Shown one piece after another: positions 1-7,985 of a stretch of 64,000 nucleotides of DNA (position 1 is the stretch's first letter; each line of letters begins with the position of its first letter). Under the pieces are notes generated by a model. That model was not told the DNA's origin. It made no database searches and worked only from the letters and a program-made list of their open reading frames with translations. Where the stretch lies: positions 97,923-161,922 of the forward strand of contig NZ_SLWQ01000004.1 of assembly GCF_004342425.1 (NCBI RefSeq), read 5' to 3'. The translations under genes and the position numbers were made by a program. Source of the DNA: Dokdonella fugitiva. GTDB lineage: Bacteria; Pseudomonadota; Gammaproteobacteria; Xanthomonadales; Rhodanobacteraceae.

Positions 1-361
1 GCTGGTCGCCGGCACGGATGCGCCGACGATCCCCGGCCTCGTGCCCGGCTGGTCGCTCCACGACGATCTCGCGGCGCTCGAACAGGCCGGCTTGTCGCGC
101 TACGAAGCGCTCGCCACCGCGACCTGCACGCCGGGCAGGCTGCTGCATCGCGCTGCACCCGCAGCGATCGAGTCGGGCACGGTCGAAGCAGGCCGTCGCG
201 CGGACCTGGTGCTGACGGAAGGCAATCCACTCGACGACCTCGCGACGCTGCGCCGTCCGCTCGGCGTGATGATCGACGGCCGATGGCACGATGCGGTGAA
301 CCTCAGGCGCATGCTCGACGACGTTGCCGCCGACTATGCGGCGGCAGGCACCCCGCGCTGA
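1..361 (+). CDS. amidohydrolase-family metal-dependent hydrolase, C-terminal fragment
   Basis: The reading frame is open from the window edge (phase starts at base 2) to the stop at 359-361, so only about the last 119 residues are present. It opens with the GTDAP segment, whose Asp matches the last metal ligand of the amidohydrolase TIM barrel. It continues through the usual 'EALATATCTPGRLL' helix and the composite beta-sandwich return 'GTVEAGRRADLVLTEGNPL'. These are hallmarks of imidazolonepropionase/dipeptidase-type amidohydrolases. The substrate cannot be told from this fragment, and the HxH metal ligands lie off the window. An internal GTG at 41 is only an in-frame Val codon, not a start. 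Confidence 0.8.
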   Translation, partial: LVAGTDAPTIPGLVPGWSLHDDLAALEQAGLSRYEALATATCTPGRLLHRAAPAAIESGTVEAGRRADLVLTEGNPLDDLATLRRPLGVMIDGRWHDAVNLRRMLDDVAADYAAAGTPR

Positions 362-368
362 TCGCGCG

Positions 369-872
369 TCACGCGGCGTCGCTGTCCGCGGGTGCGGTCA
401 GCGCGTAGAAACGGTACAGGCGCGATTCCTTCTCATCGAGATAGCGCTGCAGGACCGCGCGTGCCTCGTCGACGAGCGCGGCGGGCGGCATGCCGGGCCG
501 GCCACGCGAGAACAGGCCTTCGACCAGGCGCATGAAATGGCGCGCGAGCGCATTCGCTTCGCGCCGCAATGACGTGACCGTCGCCGCGCCTTCGACGTCG
601 TCGGCCAGGCGGCGCGCGATCGTCGGGTAGAGGCGCAAGGCTTCGGTGCGTTGCACCTCGTGGAGCTGGCGCACGCAACGCGAGATGGCGAGCGCGGCCG
701 CTTCGAATGATCCCCGCCGCCCCGCGTGGAGCGCGACCGAATAGCTCATCATCAGTCCACGATTGGCGCGGCGAAGCTCTTCGATCAAGCCGGGATCATG
801 CCGCCACGGCGCGCTCCAGTCGAAAGCCGCGTGTACGTCGTGTGCCTCGCCTGCATCCGCCTTGCCTGCCAT
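369..872 (-). CDS. four-helix-bundle protein, hemerythrin- or Rsd/AlgQ-like
   Basis: A 167-residue protein. I chose the ATG at 872 because the upstream in-frame extension is Arg/Pro-rich shadow coding. The sequence is almost wholly alpha-helical. One helix, 'QLHEVQRTEALRLYP', resembles the HxxxE...LYP helix of hemerythrin-like domains and also the second helix of Rsd/AlgQ anti-sigma factors. A later helix, 'ALARHFMRLVEGL', carries another His. A hemerythrin-like fold is known in oxygen or iron sensing, and the Rsd family binds sigma-70. The sequence alone does not decide between them. It converges on the amidohydrolase fragment with a 7-bp gap, so it is a separate transcription unit. Confidence 0.45.
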   Translation of the reverse strand: MAGKADAGEAHDVHAAFDWSAPWRHDPGLIEELRRANRGLMMSYSVALHAGRRGSFEAAALAISRCVRQLHEVQRTEALRLYPTIARRLADDVEGAATVTSLRREANALARHFMRLVEGLFSRGRPGMPPAALVDEARAVLQRYLDEKESRLYRFYALTAPADSDAA

Positions 873-1239
873 GGTCGACGCTCCGTAGCGGACATCGGGT
901 ACGCGCTGCGGTTCGCGGTCGCGGGTCGCGGCGACACCCGGCCCGGTGCCGGGCGGGTCGGATGTCGCCGGCCCTCCTGCACGTCGACGGTCGCCTTCCT
1001 GCCGTCGATGCAGCGCATTCGCACGAACGGACGCGCGTCCGCCGCGAACCGCGCGTGCAGGTTTCCTCCCCAACGCCGGAACTGCGTGCGGTACGAACGC
1101 TAGCAATCCGGCCAGACGCGGTTCAAGACGGCTGCGGGGTTAGCCGCGCTAACAGCAGCAGGCGTTGGCGAGCGGAGTCGTCGTCATTGCATTCGCGGCG
1201 GCCGGCCTCGCACCGGCGGCCTTCGCACGCGCACGAATG
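873..1239. other. intergenic region with a 15-bp palindrome
   Basis: No convincing gene in this 367-bp stretch; open frames here are G+C shadows. It lies upstream of the helical-bundle gene and downstream of the XRE gene, both on the minus strand. At 1139-1153 there is a perfect 6-bp inverted repeat, GTTAGC-CGC-GCTAAC. Related GCTAGC and GCTAAC words occur nearby, around 1099 and 1238. It could be an operator or a short hairpin; no T-run follows on either side. Confidence 0.35.
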
Positions 1240-1644
1240 CTAACGGCGACCCGGACGCACTTCTTCGAGCAGGTTGACGAGCATCTGCTTCGCGCGCGGA
1301 GACAGCAGCCGGAAGCGCTCGAGCAGCACTTCCTCGGTCCAGTCCTGCGCGTATACGTCGAGCTTGAGGGCGGGAATCGAATCCGGGTGCGGCCGGCGCT
1401 GTTTGCGCTCGCCGCGGCCGGTGGCGAGCCACTCGAAACTCACGCCGGTCGCCGCGGCGATCTCCTGCAGGCGCGGCGTGCCGGGGCTGGTGCCGTTCGG
1501 ATGTTCCCATTGCGCAGCCGCGCTCGGCGTGACGCCGACGCGTTCGGCGAGTGCGGTCTGTGTCAGCTTCGCATCCCGCCGCGCCACGCGAATACGGCCC
1601 GCAAGCTTGACCCGGTCGTCCGAAGCCGTTCTTGAAATTTTCAT
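1240..1644 (-). CDS. XRE-family helix-turn-helix transcriptional regulator
   Basis: A 134-residue protein. The ATG at 1644 begins MKISRTASDD, and the helix-turn-helix follows at about residues 15-70: 'RIRVARRDAKLTQTALAERVGV' then 'TPSAAAQWEHPNGTSPG'. This has the Q-T-x-L-A-E-x-x-G-V turn and the recognition helix of the Cro/CI superfamily. The segment 'ATGVSFEWLATGRG' is the standard end of this domain in phage-repressor-like regulators. The C-terminal 50 residues are basic and helical and lack the S24 peptidase domain, so this is a short DNA-binding regulator. An in-frame extension to 1878 was rejected because it has no helix-turn-helix homology and reads as shadow. The target is unknown; autoregulation is likely for the family. 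Confidence 0.8.
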   Translation of the reverse strand: MKISRTASDDRVKLAGRIRVARRDAKLTQTALAERVGVTPSAAAQWEHPNGTSPGTPRLQEIAAATGVSFEWLATGRGERKQRRPHPDSIPALKLDVYAQDWTEEVLLERFRLLSPRAKQMLVNLLEEVRPGRR

Positions 1645-2033
1645 GCAGCACCGATGTATTCGAAGAGGAACTATATACAGCGAGATGCGGAACTCTAGGA
1701 CACCGATGCGCAGGTTGCCATCGTTTTCGTCAGCGACTTCCACGCAGCGCCGCAGGTGCCCGCACGCAAGCATGCGCAGGCCCGACGCCCACGCCGGGTC
1801 GGGAACGAAGAACGAAGCCCCTTGAGCAGCGCCGAGGGCGGCGTGCAGGCGATATCGTGGCGGTTCAGGGGAAAACAATCGCAGGCCGACGCGGGATCAT
1901 CACGCGTCGGGGTTCAGCGGAAGCGCCGCGTGTGGCGGGCCCAACTGTGAGGCGGGCGAGTGCCGTTCGCGCAACCGGCCTGTTTGCCCGCGCGGGCGAC
2001 GCAACCATCCCTGTCGCGTCGCGGGTGGCGGCC
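1645..2033. other. intergenic region upstream of the XRE gene
   Basis: No supported gene in these 389 bp. An A/T-rich patch (ctatatacag at 1671-1680, read as CTGTATATAG on the minus strand) lies about 27 bp upstream of the XRE start and is the only plausible -10 region for it. I see no clear -35 match. The rest is G+C-rich with no repeat I can define. Confidence 0.35.
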
Positions 2034-2231
2034 TCAGTGGAGGCTCGCGCTCGGCTTCCCGTGCGCATTCGCATTCGAGGAAGCCGGGCGCCAGGCCAGG
2101 ATCTTGTTGAAGGAGAGGGGCAAGCCGTAGACGTCGATGAAGTCGTCGTTGCGGTACACCGCGTCCTGCCACTCGCCGTCACGCAGCTTGACCTGGATCT
2201 TCTGGCCTTCGATCGGCAACTGACTGTTCAT
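2034..2231 (-). CDS. small conserved-looking protein, 65 aa, unknown function
   Basis: A 65-residue protein with no signal peptide. The ATG at 2231 is preceded by a good GAGGAGG ribosome site, which decides the start over a longer frame to 2276. The core, 'GQKIQVKLRDGEWQDAVYRND' followed by 'FIDVYGLPLSFNKILAWRP', alternates beta strands like a small SH3/Tudor-type barrel: a charged strand, an acidic turn, then a terminal WRP. I do not recognise a named family. The protein is flanked by the XRE regulator and a secreted beta-helix protein, all on the minus strand but with large gaps, so it is probably monocistronic. Confidence 0.6.
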   Translation of the reverse strand: MNSQLPIEGQKIQVKLRDGEWQDAVYRNDDFIDVYGLPLSFNKILAWRPASSNANAHGKPSASLH

Positions 2232-2309
2232 GCGTCCTCCTCGCAGTAGATGCGGGAAGACCGTAAGCGAGGGCACCTAAGTGCCGCCTGAAGCGGCGCG
2301 CCGCAGCGT

Positions 2310-3884
2310 TCAGGTAGCGGCGGGCGAGCCAGCCTCGAATCCGCTGCGGAAGATCAGGTCGGGCTGGCGCTCGTAGGCGCCGATGTCGACGGCGCCGTTG
2401 CGCGGCGCGCCGCGCTGGTCGACCGCCGGCGCACCGACCACGGACCCGGTGTCGATCGCGGGGCTGCCGGGCGGCAATGCCATCGTCTCGGTCGGACCAC
2501 CGTTCCAGGCCGGATCGACGAGGTTGGCGGCGGCGAACGCGGTGCCCGGGGCGACGGCCGCTTCGACCTGCCCCGCCGCGGGGCGCGCCTGGGGCCATTG
2601 CAGGTTCCCGGCACCGGCAGCGGCCGGGTGCAGCATCGCCCAGGGGTTGTACGCATTGCCACCGACGTTGTCCTCGAACAGCACGTTGCGCAGGGTCAAG
2701 GGTGCACCGCTGTCATTGGCGATGCCGGCCGCGAAACAGACCGCGCACGGTGCCGCGTTGTGCGCGATCGTGACGTTCTGCAAGGTGAGTGCCGTCGCTG
2801 CCTGGATCGCCATCGCGCCGCCGAGCCCGCCGCGCGCGATGTTGCCGACGAAGGTCGAGTTGCTGATGCTGCCTTCCAGCACGCCGCCGTAGCCGAACAA
2901 CGCGAGACCGGCGTAGCCGTTGGCGTCGTTGTCGCGGAAGGTGCTGCCGCTGATCACGATCGGGCTGCCCTGGATGTAGGCGCCGCCGGCGAGCTTGTCC
3001 GCCGCGCTGCTGGTATTGCCTTGCAGCGTGGAGTCCTGCAGGCGCGTGTGCGACGCGCCGCTGTAGGTGACCGTGAACAGCCCGCCGCCGAATGCGTTGG
3101 CCTCGTTGTCGGACAGGCGGACGCGGCACAGGTTCAGGAAGCGCGCGTCGCCGTCGACGCCGATTGCGCCGCCGTTGCCGCCATTGCCCGGATTTCCGCC
3201 GCTGCCGGTCGCATGGTTGGCCGTGAAGAGGCTGTCGTAGAGGTTCACGCGCTTGGAGCCGAGTGAATACAGCGCGCCGCCGTTCGAACCGCTGTTGGCA
3301 TCGAGCACGCTGCGCACGAGTACCAGTTCGTCGGCGCCGACGACGTAGAGCGCTCCCCCGCCGTCGTCCTGGGCGCTCGTGATCGCATGGTTGTCGGTGA
3401 AATGCACGTCGAAGAAGCGCAAGGCCACGGCCTGCCACGGACCGCCGGTCGCCTTGTAGACGCCGGCGCCACTGCCGCTCGGCGTGCTGCCGCCGGCAAT
3501 CGTTCCGTGCAGCAGCGTGAACGTGTAGGCCTGGTTGCCCGGGTTCTGCACCTCGATGACCCGCCGCGTGTGGCCACCCGACAACGTCGCGCCGCCGAGC
3601 TCGAGCGTGGTCGCGCGCGTGACGCGCAAGGTCGCCGAGACGACGAGCGTCGACGCGCCGATGTCGAGGCGGATCGCCCCACCGGCATCGAGCGCCTGCT
3701 GCAACTGCGCCGTCGTCACGCTGCCCGCGCTGCCGTCGCCGAGCACCACGGGCGAGGCCAAGGCAGGAGCCGACGGCGCGACGCAGTCGAACGCGGCCTG
3801 CGCGAGCACGCTCGCGGGCACAACGCCTGCCGCGCCGGCGAGTGAAAGGAACCAACGTCGGAACGTGACGAAACAGGCGACCAT
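2310..3884 (-). CDS. secreted right-handed beta-helix protein, choice-of-anchor Q type, IFxxGFE tail
   Basis: A 524-residue exported protein. The ATG at 3884 follows a GGAGGG ribosome site and opens a signal peptide (MVACFVTFRRWFLSLAGAAG, cleavage likely after VLAQA). The body is a repetitive parallel beta-helix with turns such as 'GGALYVVGADELVLVRSVL' and many N-G-G-A rungs, as in polymorphic-outer-membrane and pectate-lyase-like helices. Near the end, 'LPPGSPAIDTG', 'DQRGAPRNG' and 'VDIGAYERQP' form the choice-of-anchor Q signature. It then ends in LIFRSGFEAGSPAAT, a tail shared with six other exported proteins in this window. The function is probably surface or extracellular binding; no catalytic site is evident. 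Confidence 0.85.
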   Translation of the reverse strand: MVACFVTFRRWFLSLAGAAGVVPASVLAQAAFDCVAPSAPALASPVVLGDGSAGSVTTAQLQQALDAGGAIRLDIGASTLVVSATLRVTRATTLELGGATLSGGHTRRVIEVQNPGNQAYTFTLLHGTIAGGSTPSGSGAGVYKATGGPWQAVALRFFDVHFTDNHAITSAQDDGGGALYVVGADELVLVRSVLDANSGSNGGALYSLGSKRVNLYDSLFTANHATGSGGNPGNGGNGGAIGVDGDARFLNLCRVRLSDNEANAFGGGLFTVTYSGASHTRLQDSTLQGNTSSAADKLAGGAYIQGSPIVISGSTFRDNDANGYAGLALFGYGGVLEGSISNSTFVGNIARGGLGGAMAIQAATALTLQNVTIAHNAAPCAVCFAAGIANDSGAPLTLRNVLFEDNVGGNAYNPWAMLHPAAAGAGNLQWPQARPAAGQVEAAVAPGTAFAAANLVDPAWNGGPTETMALPPGSPAIDTGSVVGAPAVDQRGAPRNGAVDIGAYERQPDLIFRSGFEAGSPAAT

Positions 3885-4145
3885 GCGCAGCTCCCTCCGG
3901 GCGGCGCGATGGTAGGCCGCCCTGCACCTCCGCGACGTGACGGGATCGTCACTGGTGGCTCGACGCGAGGCGCTCGCGAAGCCCCGGAGCGGATCGCTGC
4001 CAACCGCGCGCTCCGCCACGCGCAATGGCTCCGGTGCGGGCCTGCGCAAATGGTCCTGTCCCATGCCGCATGCGGACGCAAGACTCGGATCGTCCCGACG
4101 GTCGCCGCCCTGCACGATGCGCCGTCATCCGTTGCCGAGGCCCGC

Positions 4146-4916
4146 ATGACGTCGAAGCTGCCGCACGCGCTGTTCCCGTTCGCCATCGCCGCCGCGTGCC
4201 TGCCGGCCAGGGCTGACGAGGCGCCGCCGATGGTCTACGGCTACGTGCAGCTCATGAACAACTACATCGGCCGCGGCCTGTCGCAGAGCGTGGGCGAGCC
4301 GTCCGTGCAGGCAGAGCTCGACGTGAACCCCGGCGAGGGGGTCTACGGCAACGTGAGCGCGGTGCGCATCGGCTGGATCGACAGGATCACGCCGGGCAAC
4401 CGCGTGCACTACGAAGTCGATGGCGTGCTCGGCTATCGCTGGCTCTTCGGCGGCGCGGGCGAGGTGCGCGCGGGCATCCTGCAACTGCAGTTCCCGGGGC
4501 ACTACGTCACCGGCGCACGCAAGCCGGACACGACCGAAGTCTTCGCGTTCATCGGCTGGCACGGCCTCAATGCCCGCCTCAACTACGACCTCACCGATTC
4601 GTTCGGCACGCCTGATTCGCGTGGCTCATGGTACCTCGACACCAACGCCAACTGGGCCGTCGCGCCGCGCTGGAACCTCGCCGCCCACGTCGGCCGGCGT
4701 CATTCGCAGGGCACCGATCCGCTCACCGGCGCCAGCAACGGACGGCTGTTCTCCTACGCCGACTACAAGCTTTCCGTGGCACGCTCGTTCGCGCACGCGA
4801 CGAGCCTCACGCTCGCCTGGTCGTGGACGACGGCCGACCCGGCAGCCTATACGCTCGATGGGTACGACGTCCGCGGCCGCCACGTGTCGGTCGTTCTGGA
4901 GAAGGACTTCCCCTAG
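4146..4916 (+). CDS. TorF-family putative outer-membrane porin
   Basis: A 256-residue outer-membrane protein. The ATG at 4146 opens a signal peptide cleaved after PARA-DEAPP; the upstream extension is Arg-rich shadow. The mature protein begins 'VYGYVQLMNNYIGRGLSQS', the N-terminal strand typical of the proteobacterial gcw_chp/TorF family (TIGR02001). Alternating amphipathic strands follow, ending in the terminal strand 'GRHVSVVLEKDF', with an aromatic near the C-terminus as expected for BAM-inserted barrels. The substrate of this family is not settled. It is divergent from the beta-helix gene; the 262 bp between the two starts should hold both promoters, though I see no clear boxes. Confidence 0.8.
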   Translation: MTSKLPHALFPFAIAAACLPARADEAPPMVYGYVQLMNNYIGRGLSQSVGEPSVQAELDVNPGEGVYGNVSAVRIGWIDRITPGNRVHYEVDGVLGYRWLFGGAGEVRAGILQLQFPGHYVTGARKPDTTEVFAFIGWHGLNARLNYDLTDSFGTPDSRGSWYLDTNANWAVAPRWNLAAHVGRRHSQGTDPLTGASNGRLFSYADYKLSVARSFAHATSLTLAWSWTTADPAAYTLDGYDVRGRHVSVVLEKDFP

Positions 4917-5165
4917 GCCTGCCATGCCGGCCCCGCCGGCCGCGCGGCATCCCGGCGCGAGGGAATTTCCGCGCCCATCTGCGCGGTTTTCCAGCTGTAC
5001 ACATGCGGCCATTCGTCTAGGCTCGATGTCACCCGAAGGAGAGCCACCCGGCCGGCCGCCGCCAGCGAACGGCAGCGGACGCCGGATGTTCGGGCCGCCG
5101 CAGCACCCGGATCCCGAAGCCCAGGGGATGGACCCTTCGGACCGGGACTGCGGACTTCTTCCGCT

Positions 5166-5633
5166 TCAGCCCACCCGGGTCACGATGCGCACGCTGCCCT
5201 GCAGTGTCCGATGCACGGGACACCGTTCCGCGATCTGCAGCAGCCGTGCGCGTGCCCCGTCGTCGAGCGTGCCGTCGATCCACAACGTGCGTTCGAGCCG
5301 GTCGACCTTCGCGCCGGCATCGGTTTCGCAACGCTCGCAGTCGATCTCGTGCACTTTTTCGTGCCGCACGAGCACGCGGATCGCCGTGACCGGCAACCCC
5401 TTGAGCTTCGCGTAGGCGTGCAAGGTCATCGCCGTGCACGCGGCGAGTGCGGCCGACAGCATCCCGTAGGGCGATGGTCCCGCGTCGGTGCCACCGCGTG
5501 CGACCGGCTCGTCGGCGATCGCGGGATGCCCGGCGATGTCGAGTGGCGTACGGAAACCGCTGTTGTCCGACACCGCGTAGGCGTCGCCTTCCCCGAGCGC
5601 GACCGGCGCGCCTGTCGAACCCGTCGTGGCCAC
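5166..5633 (-). CDS. OsmC-family peroxiredoxin-like protein
   Basis: A 155-residue cytoplasmic protein with a GTG start at 5633, preceded by GGAG. It has the two redox Cys of the OsmC/Ohr superfamily: one in 'LAACTAMTLHAYAKLKG' at the head of the long central helix, and one in 'ERCPVHRTL' near the C-terminus, with the usual CPVH motif. OsmC proteins reduce organic hydroperoxides with these Cys and a conserved Arg/Glu. The length matches the YhfA-like subgroup. It is divergently transcribed from the aminotransferase gene across a 79-bp gap. Confidence 0.88.
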   Translation of the reverse strand: MATTGSTGAPVALGEGDAYAVSDNSGFRTPLDIAGHPAIADEPVARGGTDAGPSPYGMLSAALAACTAMTLHAYAKLKGLPVTAIRVLVRHEKVHEIDCERCETDAGAKVDRLERTLWIDGTLDDGARARLLQIAERCPVHRTLQGSVRIVTRVG

Positions 5634-5712
5634 GGACGTCTCCTGTCGATGCGGGTGGCCATGCTACCGTCAACGGATGCGGCCCGCCGGGGCCGCCCGC
5701 ATCGGAGACGCC

Positions 5713-6639
5713 ATGGCCAAGGGCACGCACGACTACCAACCCGATCCGCGCAACGAATCGGTGCAGGTCAACGTCAACGGCGAGCTCGTCCCGCGCGCGC
5801 GCGCGGTCGTCTCGGTGTTCGACAGCGGTTTCGTGCTCGGCGACGGCGTCTGGGAAGGACTGCGCCTGCACGACGGCGGCCTGCCGTTCATCGACCTGCA
5901 CATGGACCGTCTCTACGAAGGCGCGCGTGCGCTCGACCTCGACATCGGCCTCGGCCGCGAAGACCTGGTGCAGCGCATCGTCGACACCTTGCGCGCGAAT
6001 GGCATGCGCGACCACGTCCACATCCGCCTCATGGTCACGCGCGGGATCAAGGCCACCCCGCACCAGGACCCTCGGTTCATCGTTTCGGGCGCCACGATCG
6101 TGATCGTGCCGGAGTACAAGCAGCCGCTGCCGGCGACGCTCGAGCGCGGCATCCGCCTGTTCACGGTGCACGTGCGGCGCGGCGCGCCCGACGTGCAGGA
6201 CCCCAAGCTCAACAGCCATTCCAAGATCAACTGCATCCTCGCCTGCATCCAGGCCCAGAAGGCGGGCTGCGACGAAGCACTCATGCTCGATCCGCACGGC
6301 TTCGTCGCGACCTGCAACTCGACCCATTTCTTCATCGTGCGCAAGGGCGAGGTGTGGACCTCGAGCGGGAAGTACTGCCTCGCCGGCATCACGCGCTCGA
6401 ACGTGATCCGCCTGTGCCGCGAGCACGGCATCCCGGTGTTCGAGAAGGATTTCAGCCTCACCGACGTGTACGGCGCCGAGGAGGCATTCGTCACCGGTAC
6501 GTTCGCCGGGGTCGTGCCGGTGCACGAGATCGACGGACGCACGCTCGGTGCAGGCACGCGCGGCCCGATGGTCGAACGCCTGCAACGCGAATACGTCGCG
6601 CTGGTACGCGCGGAAAGCCGCAAGGGGCCACGGGTATGA
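5713..6639 (+). CDS. class IV PLP-dependent aminotransferase (branched-chain/D-amino-acid type)
   Basis: A 308-residue PLP enzyme of fold type IV. The start at 5713 (MAKGTHDYQP) follows a GGAGACGCC site. Hallmarks: the N-terminal 'VSVFDSGFVLGDGVWEGLRL', the phosphate/carboxylate region 'VHIRLMVTRG', the PLP-binding Lys in 'NSHSKINCILACIQAQ' at about residue 170, and 'ATCNSTHFFIV' and 'EAFVTGTFAGVVPV' at the cofactor cleft. These match the BCAT/DAAT/ADCL group, but the exact amino acid cannot be read out. Its stop overlaps the start of the downstream sulfotransferase gene by 4 bp (ATGA), so the two are translationally coupled and probably act together. Confidence 0.88.
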   Translation: MAKGTHDYQPDPRNESVQVNVNGELVPRARAVVSVFDSGFVLGDGVWEGLRLHDGGLPFIDLHMDRLYEGARALDLDIGLGREDLVQRIVDTLRANGMRDHVHIRLMVTRGIKATPHQDPRFIVSGATIVIVPEYKQPLPATLERGIRLFTVHVRRGAPDVQDPKLNSHSKINCILACIQAQKAGCDEALMLDPHGFVATCNSTHFFIVRKGEVWTSSGKYCLAGITRSNVIRLCREHGIPVFEKDFSLTDVYGAEEAFVTGTFAGVVPVHEIDGRTLGAGTRGPMVERLQREYVALVRAESRKGPRV

Positions 6640-7388
6640 GCGCGACACCGGATCGTCCGCTGCGCATCGCGATGTGGTCGGGGCCGCGCAACATCTCCAC
6701 CGCGATGATGCGCGCATGGGAGAACCGGGAGGACACCGTCGTGATCGACGAGCCGTTCTATGCGTGCTATCTCGCCGCCACCGGCGTCGACCATCCGGGG
6801 CGCGAGCGGGTGCTGGCGGCGCAGAGCACGGACCGCGCGCAGGTCGCCGCGATGCTCGCCGGCCCGGTCCCGGACGGCGCGCCGATCTGGTACCAGAAGC
6901 ACATGACCCAGCACATCCTGCCGGACATGCCGCTGGACTGGCTGGATGCATTGACCCATTGCTTCCTGATCCGCGCACCCGAGGCCGTGGTCGCTTCGTT
7001 CACGCGCAATCGCCCGGATGCGGCGGCATGGGAGCTCGGCTTCGAGCAGCAGGCGCGGCTGTTCGACCACGTCTGCGAGCGCACCGGTGCGGTGCCGCCC
7101 GTGGTGGACGCGAGCGACGTGCTCAAGGACCCGCGCGGGATCCTCACCGAGCTCTGCTCGAGAATCGGCATCGCCTTCAGCCAGCGCATGCTCCAGTGGC
7201 CGAGCGGGCCGCGCGCGAGCGACGGCGTCTGGGCGCCCTGGTGGTACCACGCGGTCGAGCAGTCGACCGGTTTCACGGCCTACGAGGAGCGCAGCCCAGC
7301 GCTCGGCGCGTTCCAGCAGCGCCTGGCCGACCAGTGCCGTCCGTACTACGAACGCCTGTCCGCGCATCGGCTCGCCACGCGCAGTTGA
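6636..7388 (+). CDS. sulfotransferase-family P-loop protein coupled to the class IV aminotransferase
   Basis: A 250-residue cytoplasmic protein. 'MWSGPRNISTAMMRAW' near the N-terminus is a P-loop-like PAPS 5'-phosphosulfate motif of the sulfotransferase superfamily. 'HCFLIRAPEAVVASFTRN' at about residues 108-125 is the 3'-phosphate-binding strand-helix with its Arg and Ser. The ATG at 6636 sits inside the stop of the aminotransferase gene. I recall plant proteins annotated as BCAT-like that carry a sulfotransferase-like and a class IV aminotransferase domain in one chain, which would support a joint pathway; the substrate is unknown. A strong hairpin follows at 7563-7596. Confidence 0.75.
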   Translation: MSATPDRPLRIAMWSGPRNISTAMMRAWENREDTVVIDEPFYACYLAATGVDHPGRERVLAAQSTDRAQVAAMLAGPVPDGAPIWYQKHMTQHILPDMPLDWLDALTHCFLIRAPEAVVASFTRNRPDAAAWELGFEQQARLFDHVCERTGAVPPVVDASDVLKDPRGILTELCSRIGIAFSQRMLQWPSGPRASDGVWAPWWYHAVEQSTGFTAYEERSPALGAFQQRLADQCRPYYERLSAHRLATRS

Positions 7389-7562
7389 GCGCGCCGGGAT
7401 TCAATTTCCGTTTGTTGCGCCGCGTTCAGCCATGCGGTGCAAGACTTCGCCTCGCAACGATTGGTGACACTCCCTCCCCTGAGTCAATCCCACGTTTGCG
7501 CCGCGCGTGAGCGCCGCACCTGGACAATTCGCAGTGACGATCGCCATGGATGAAGGCGAAGG

Positions 7563-7596
7563 AACGGCGGGCCCGGCGCAAGTCTGGCCCGCCGTT
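7563..7596 (+). terminator. intrinsic terminator-like hairpin after the aminotransferase/sulfotransferase pair
   Basis: A perfect 11-bp inverted repeat, AACGGCGGGCC and GGCCCGCCGTT, with a 12-nt loop, followed by TCCGTTTG, a short and imperfect T tract. It lies 175 bp past the sulfotransferase stop. The intervening stretch has no gene but could be an untranslated tail or a small RNA. Confidence 0.55.
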
Positions 7597-7682
7597 TCCG
7601 TTTGAGGGGCCCCCTGCACACCTGGCATTCAGCGTAGTGCAGCCACGATGACCGTCGGAAGGGGTGCCGTGGAGTACGTCCC

Positions 7683-7916
7683 ATGACGAAGATCGACATC
7701 CTCGACATCGCCGGCGGAAGCGGCATGCTGCTGCAGTGCCCGCATTGCAATACCTACAACCTCGACACGCCGTTGCTGCCGCGCGGCGACGACCACGTCG
7801 AATGCCTCACCTGCGGGCAGCTGTTCACCTACGCGCGTGCCGAATCGCATGCGCTCGCCAGTACCCGCCAGATGCTCGCGCGCAAGTTTCCGAACCTGCC
7901 GCTCGATCCGCTCTGA
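7683..7916 (+). CDS. small zinc-ribbon protein, 77 aa
   Basis: A 77-residue soluble protein starting MTKIDILDIAGG. It contains two CxxC knuckles, CPHC at about residue 19 and CLTC at about residue 39, spaced as in a rubredoxin-like zinc ribbon. It ends in a basic helix, 'ASTRQMLARKFPNLPLDPL'. I do not recognise a named family; zinc binding is inferred from the Cys pattern. It lies 69 bp upstream of a small membrane protein on the same strand. Such ribbons often act as nucleic-acid or protein adaptors, but nothing here fixes a role. Confidence 0.65.
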   Translation: MTKIDILDIAGGSGMLLQCPHCNTYNLDTPLLPRGDDHVECLTCGQLFTYARAESHALASTRQMLARKFPNLPLDPL

Positions 7917-7985
7917 GCGACATCGCCGCATCGGAGGCGCCCGGGGACGGTTCCCGCGCGCGAGGAACTGCTCTACGCTCGGCGC

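Noticed and set aside
1671..1680. A CTGTATATAG word upstream of the XRE gene as a LexA box
   Set aside because: Only half of the LexA consensus is present, and the XRE protein lacks an S24 domain.
7389..7682. A definite 6S RNA gene
   Set aside because: Only one 6S-like word is visible, the two halves do not pair into the 6S shape, and the usual zapA/ygfA neighbours are absent.
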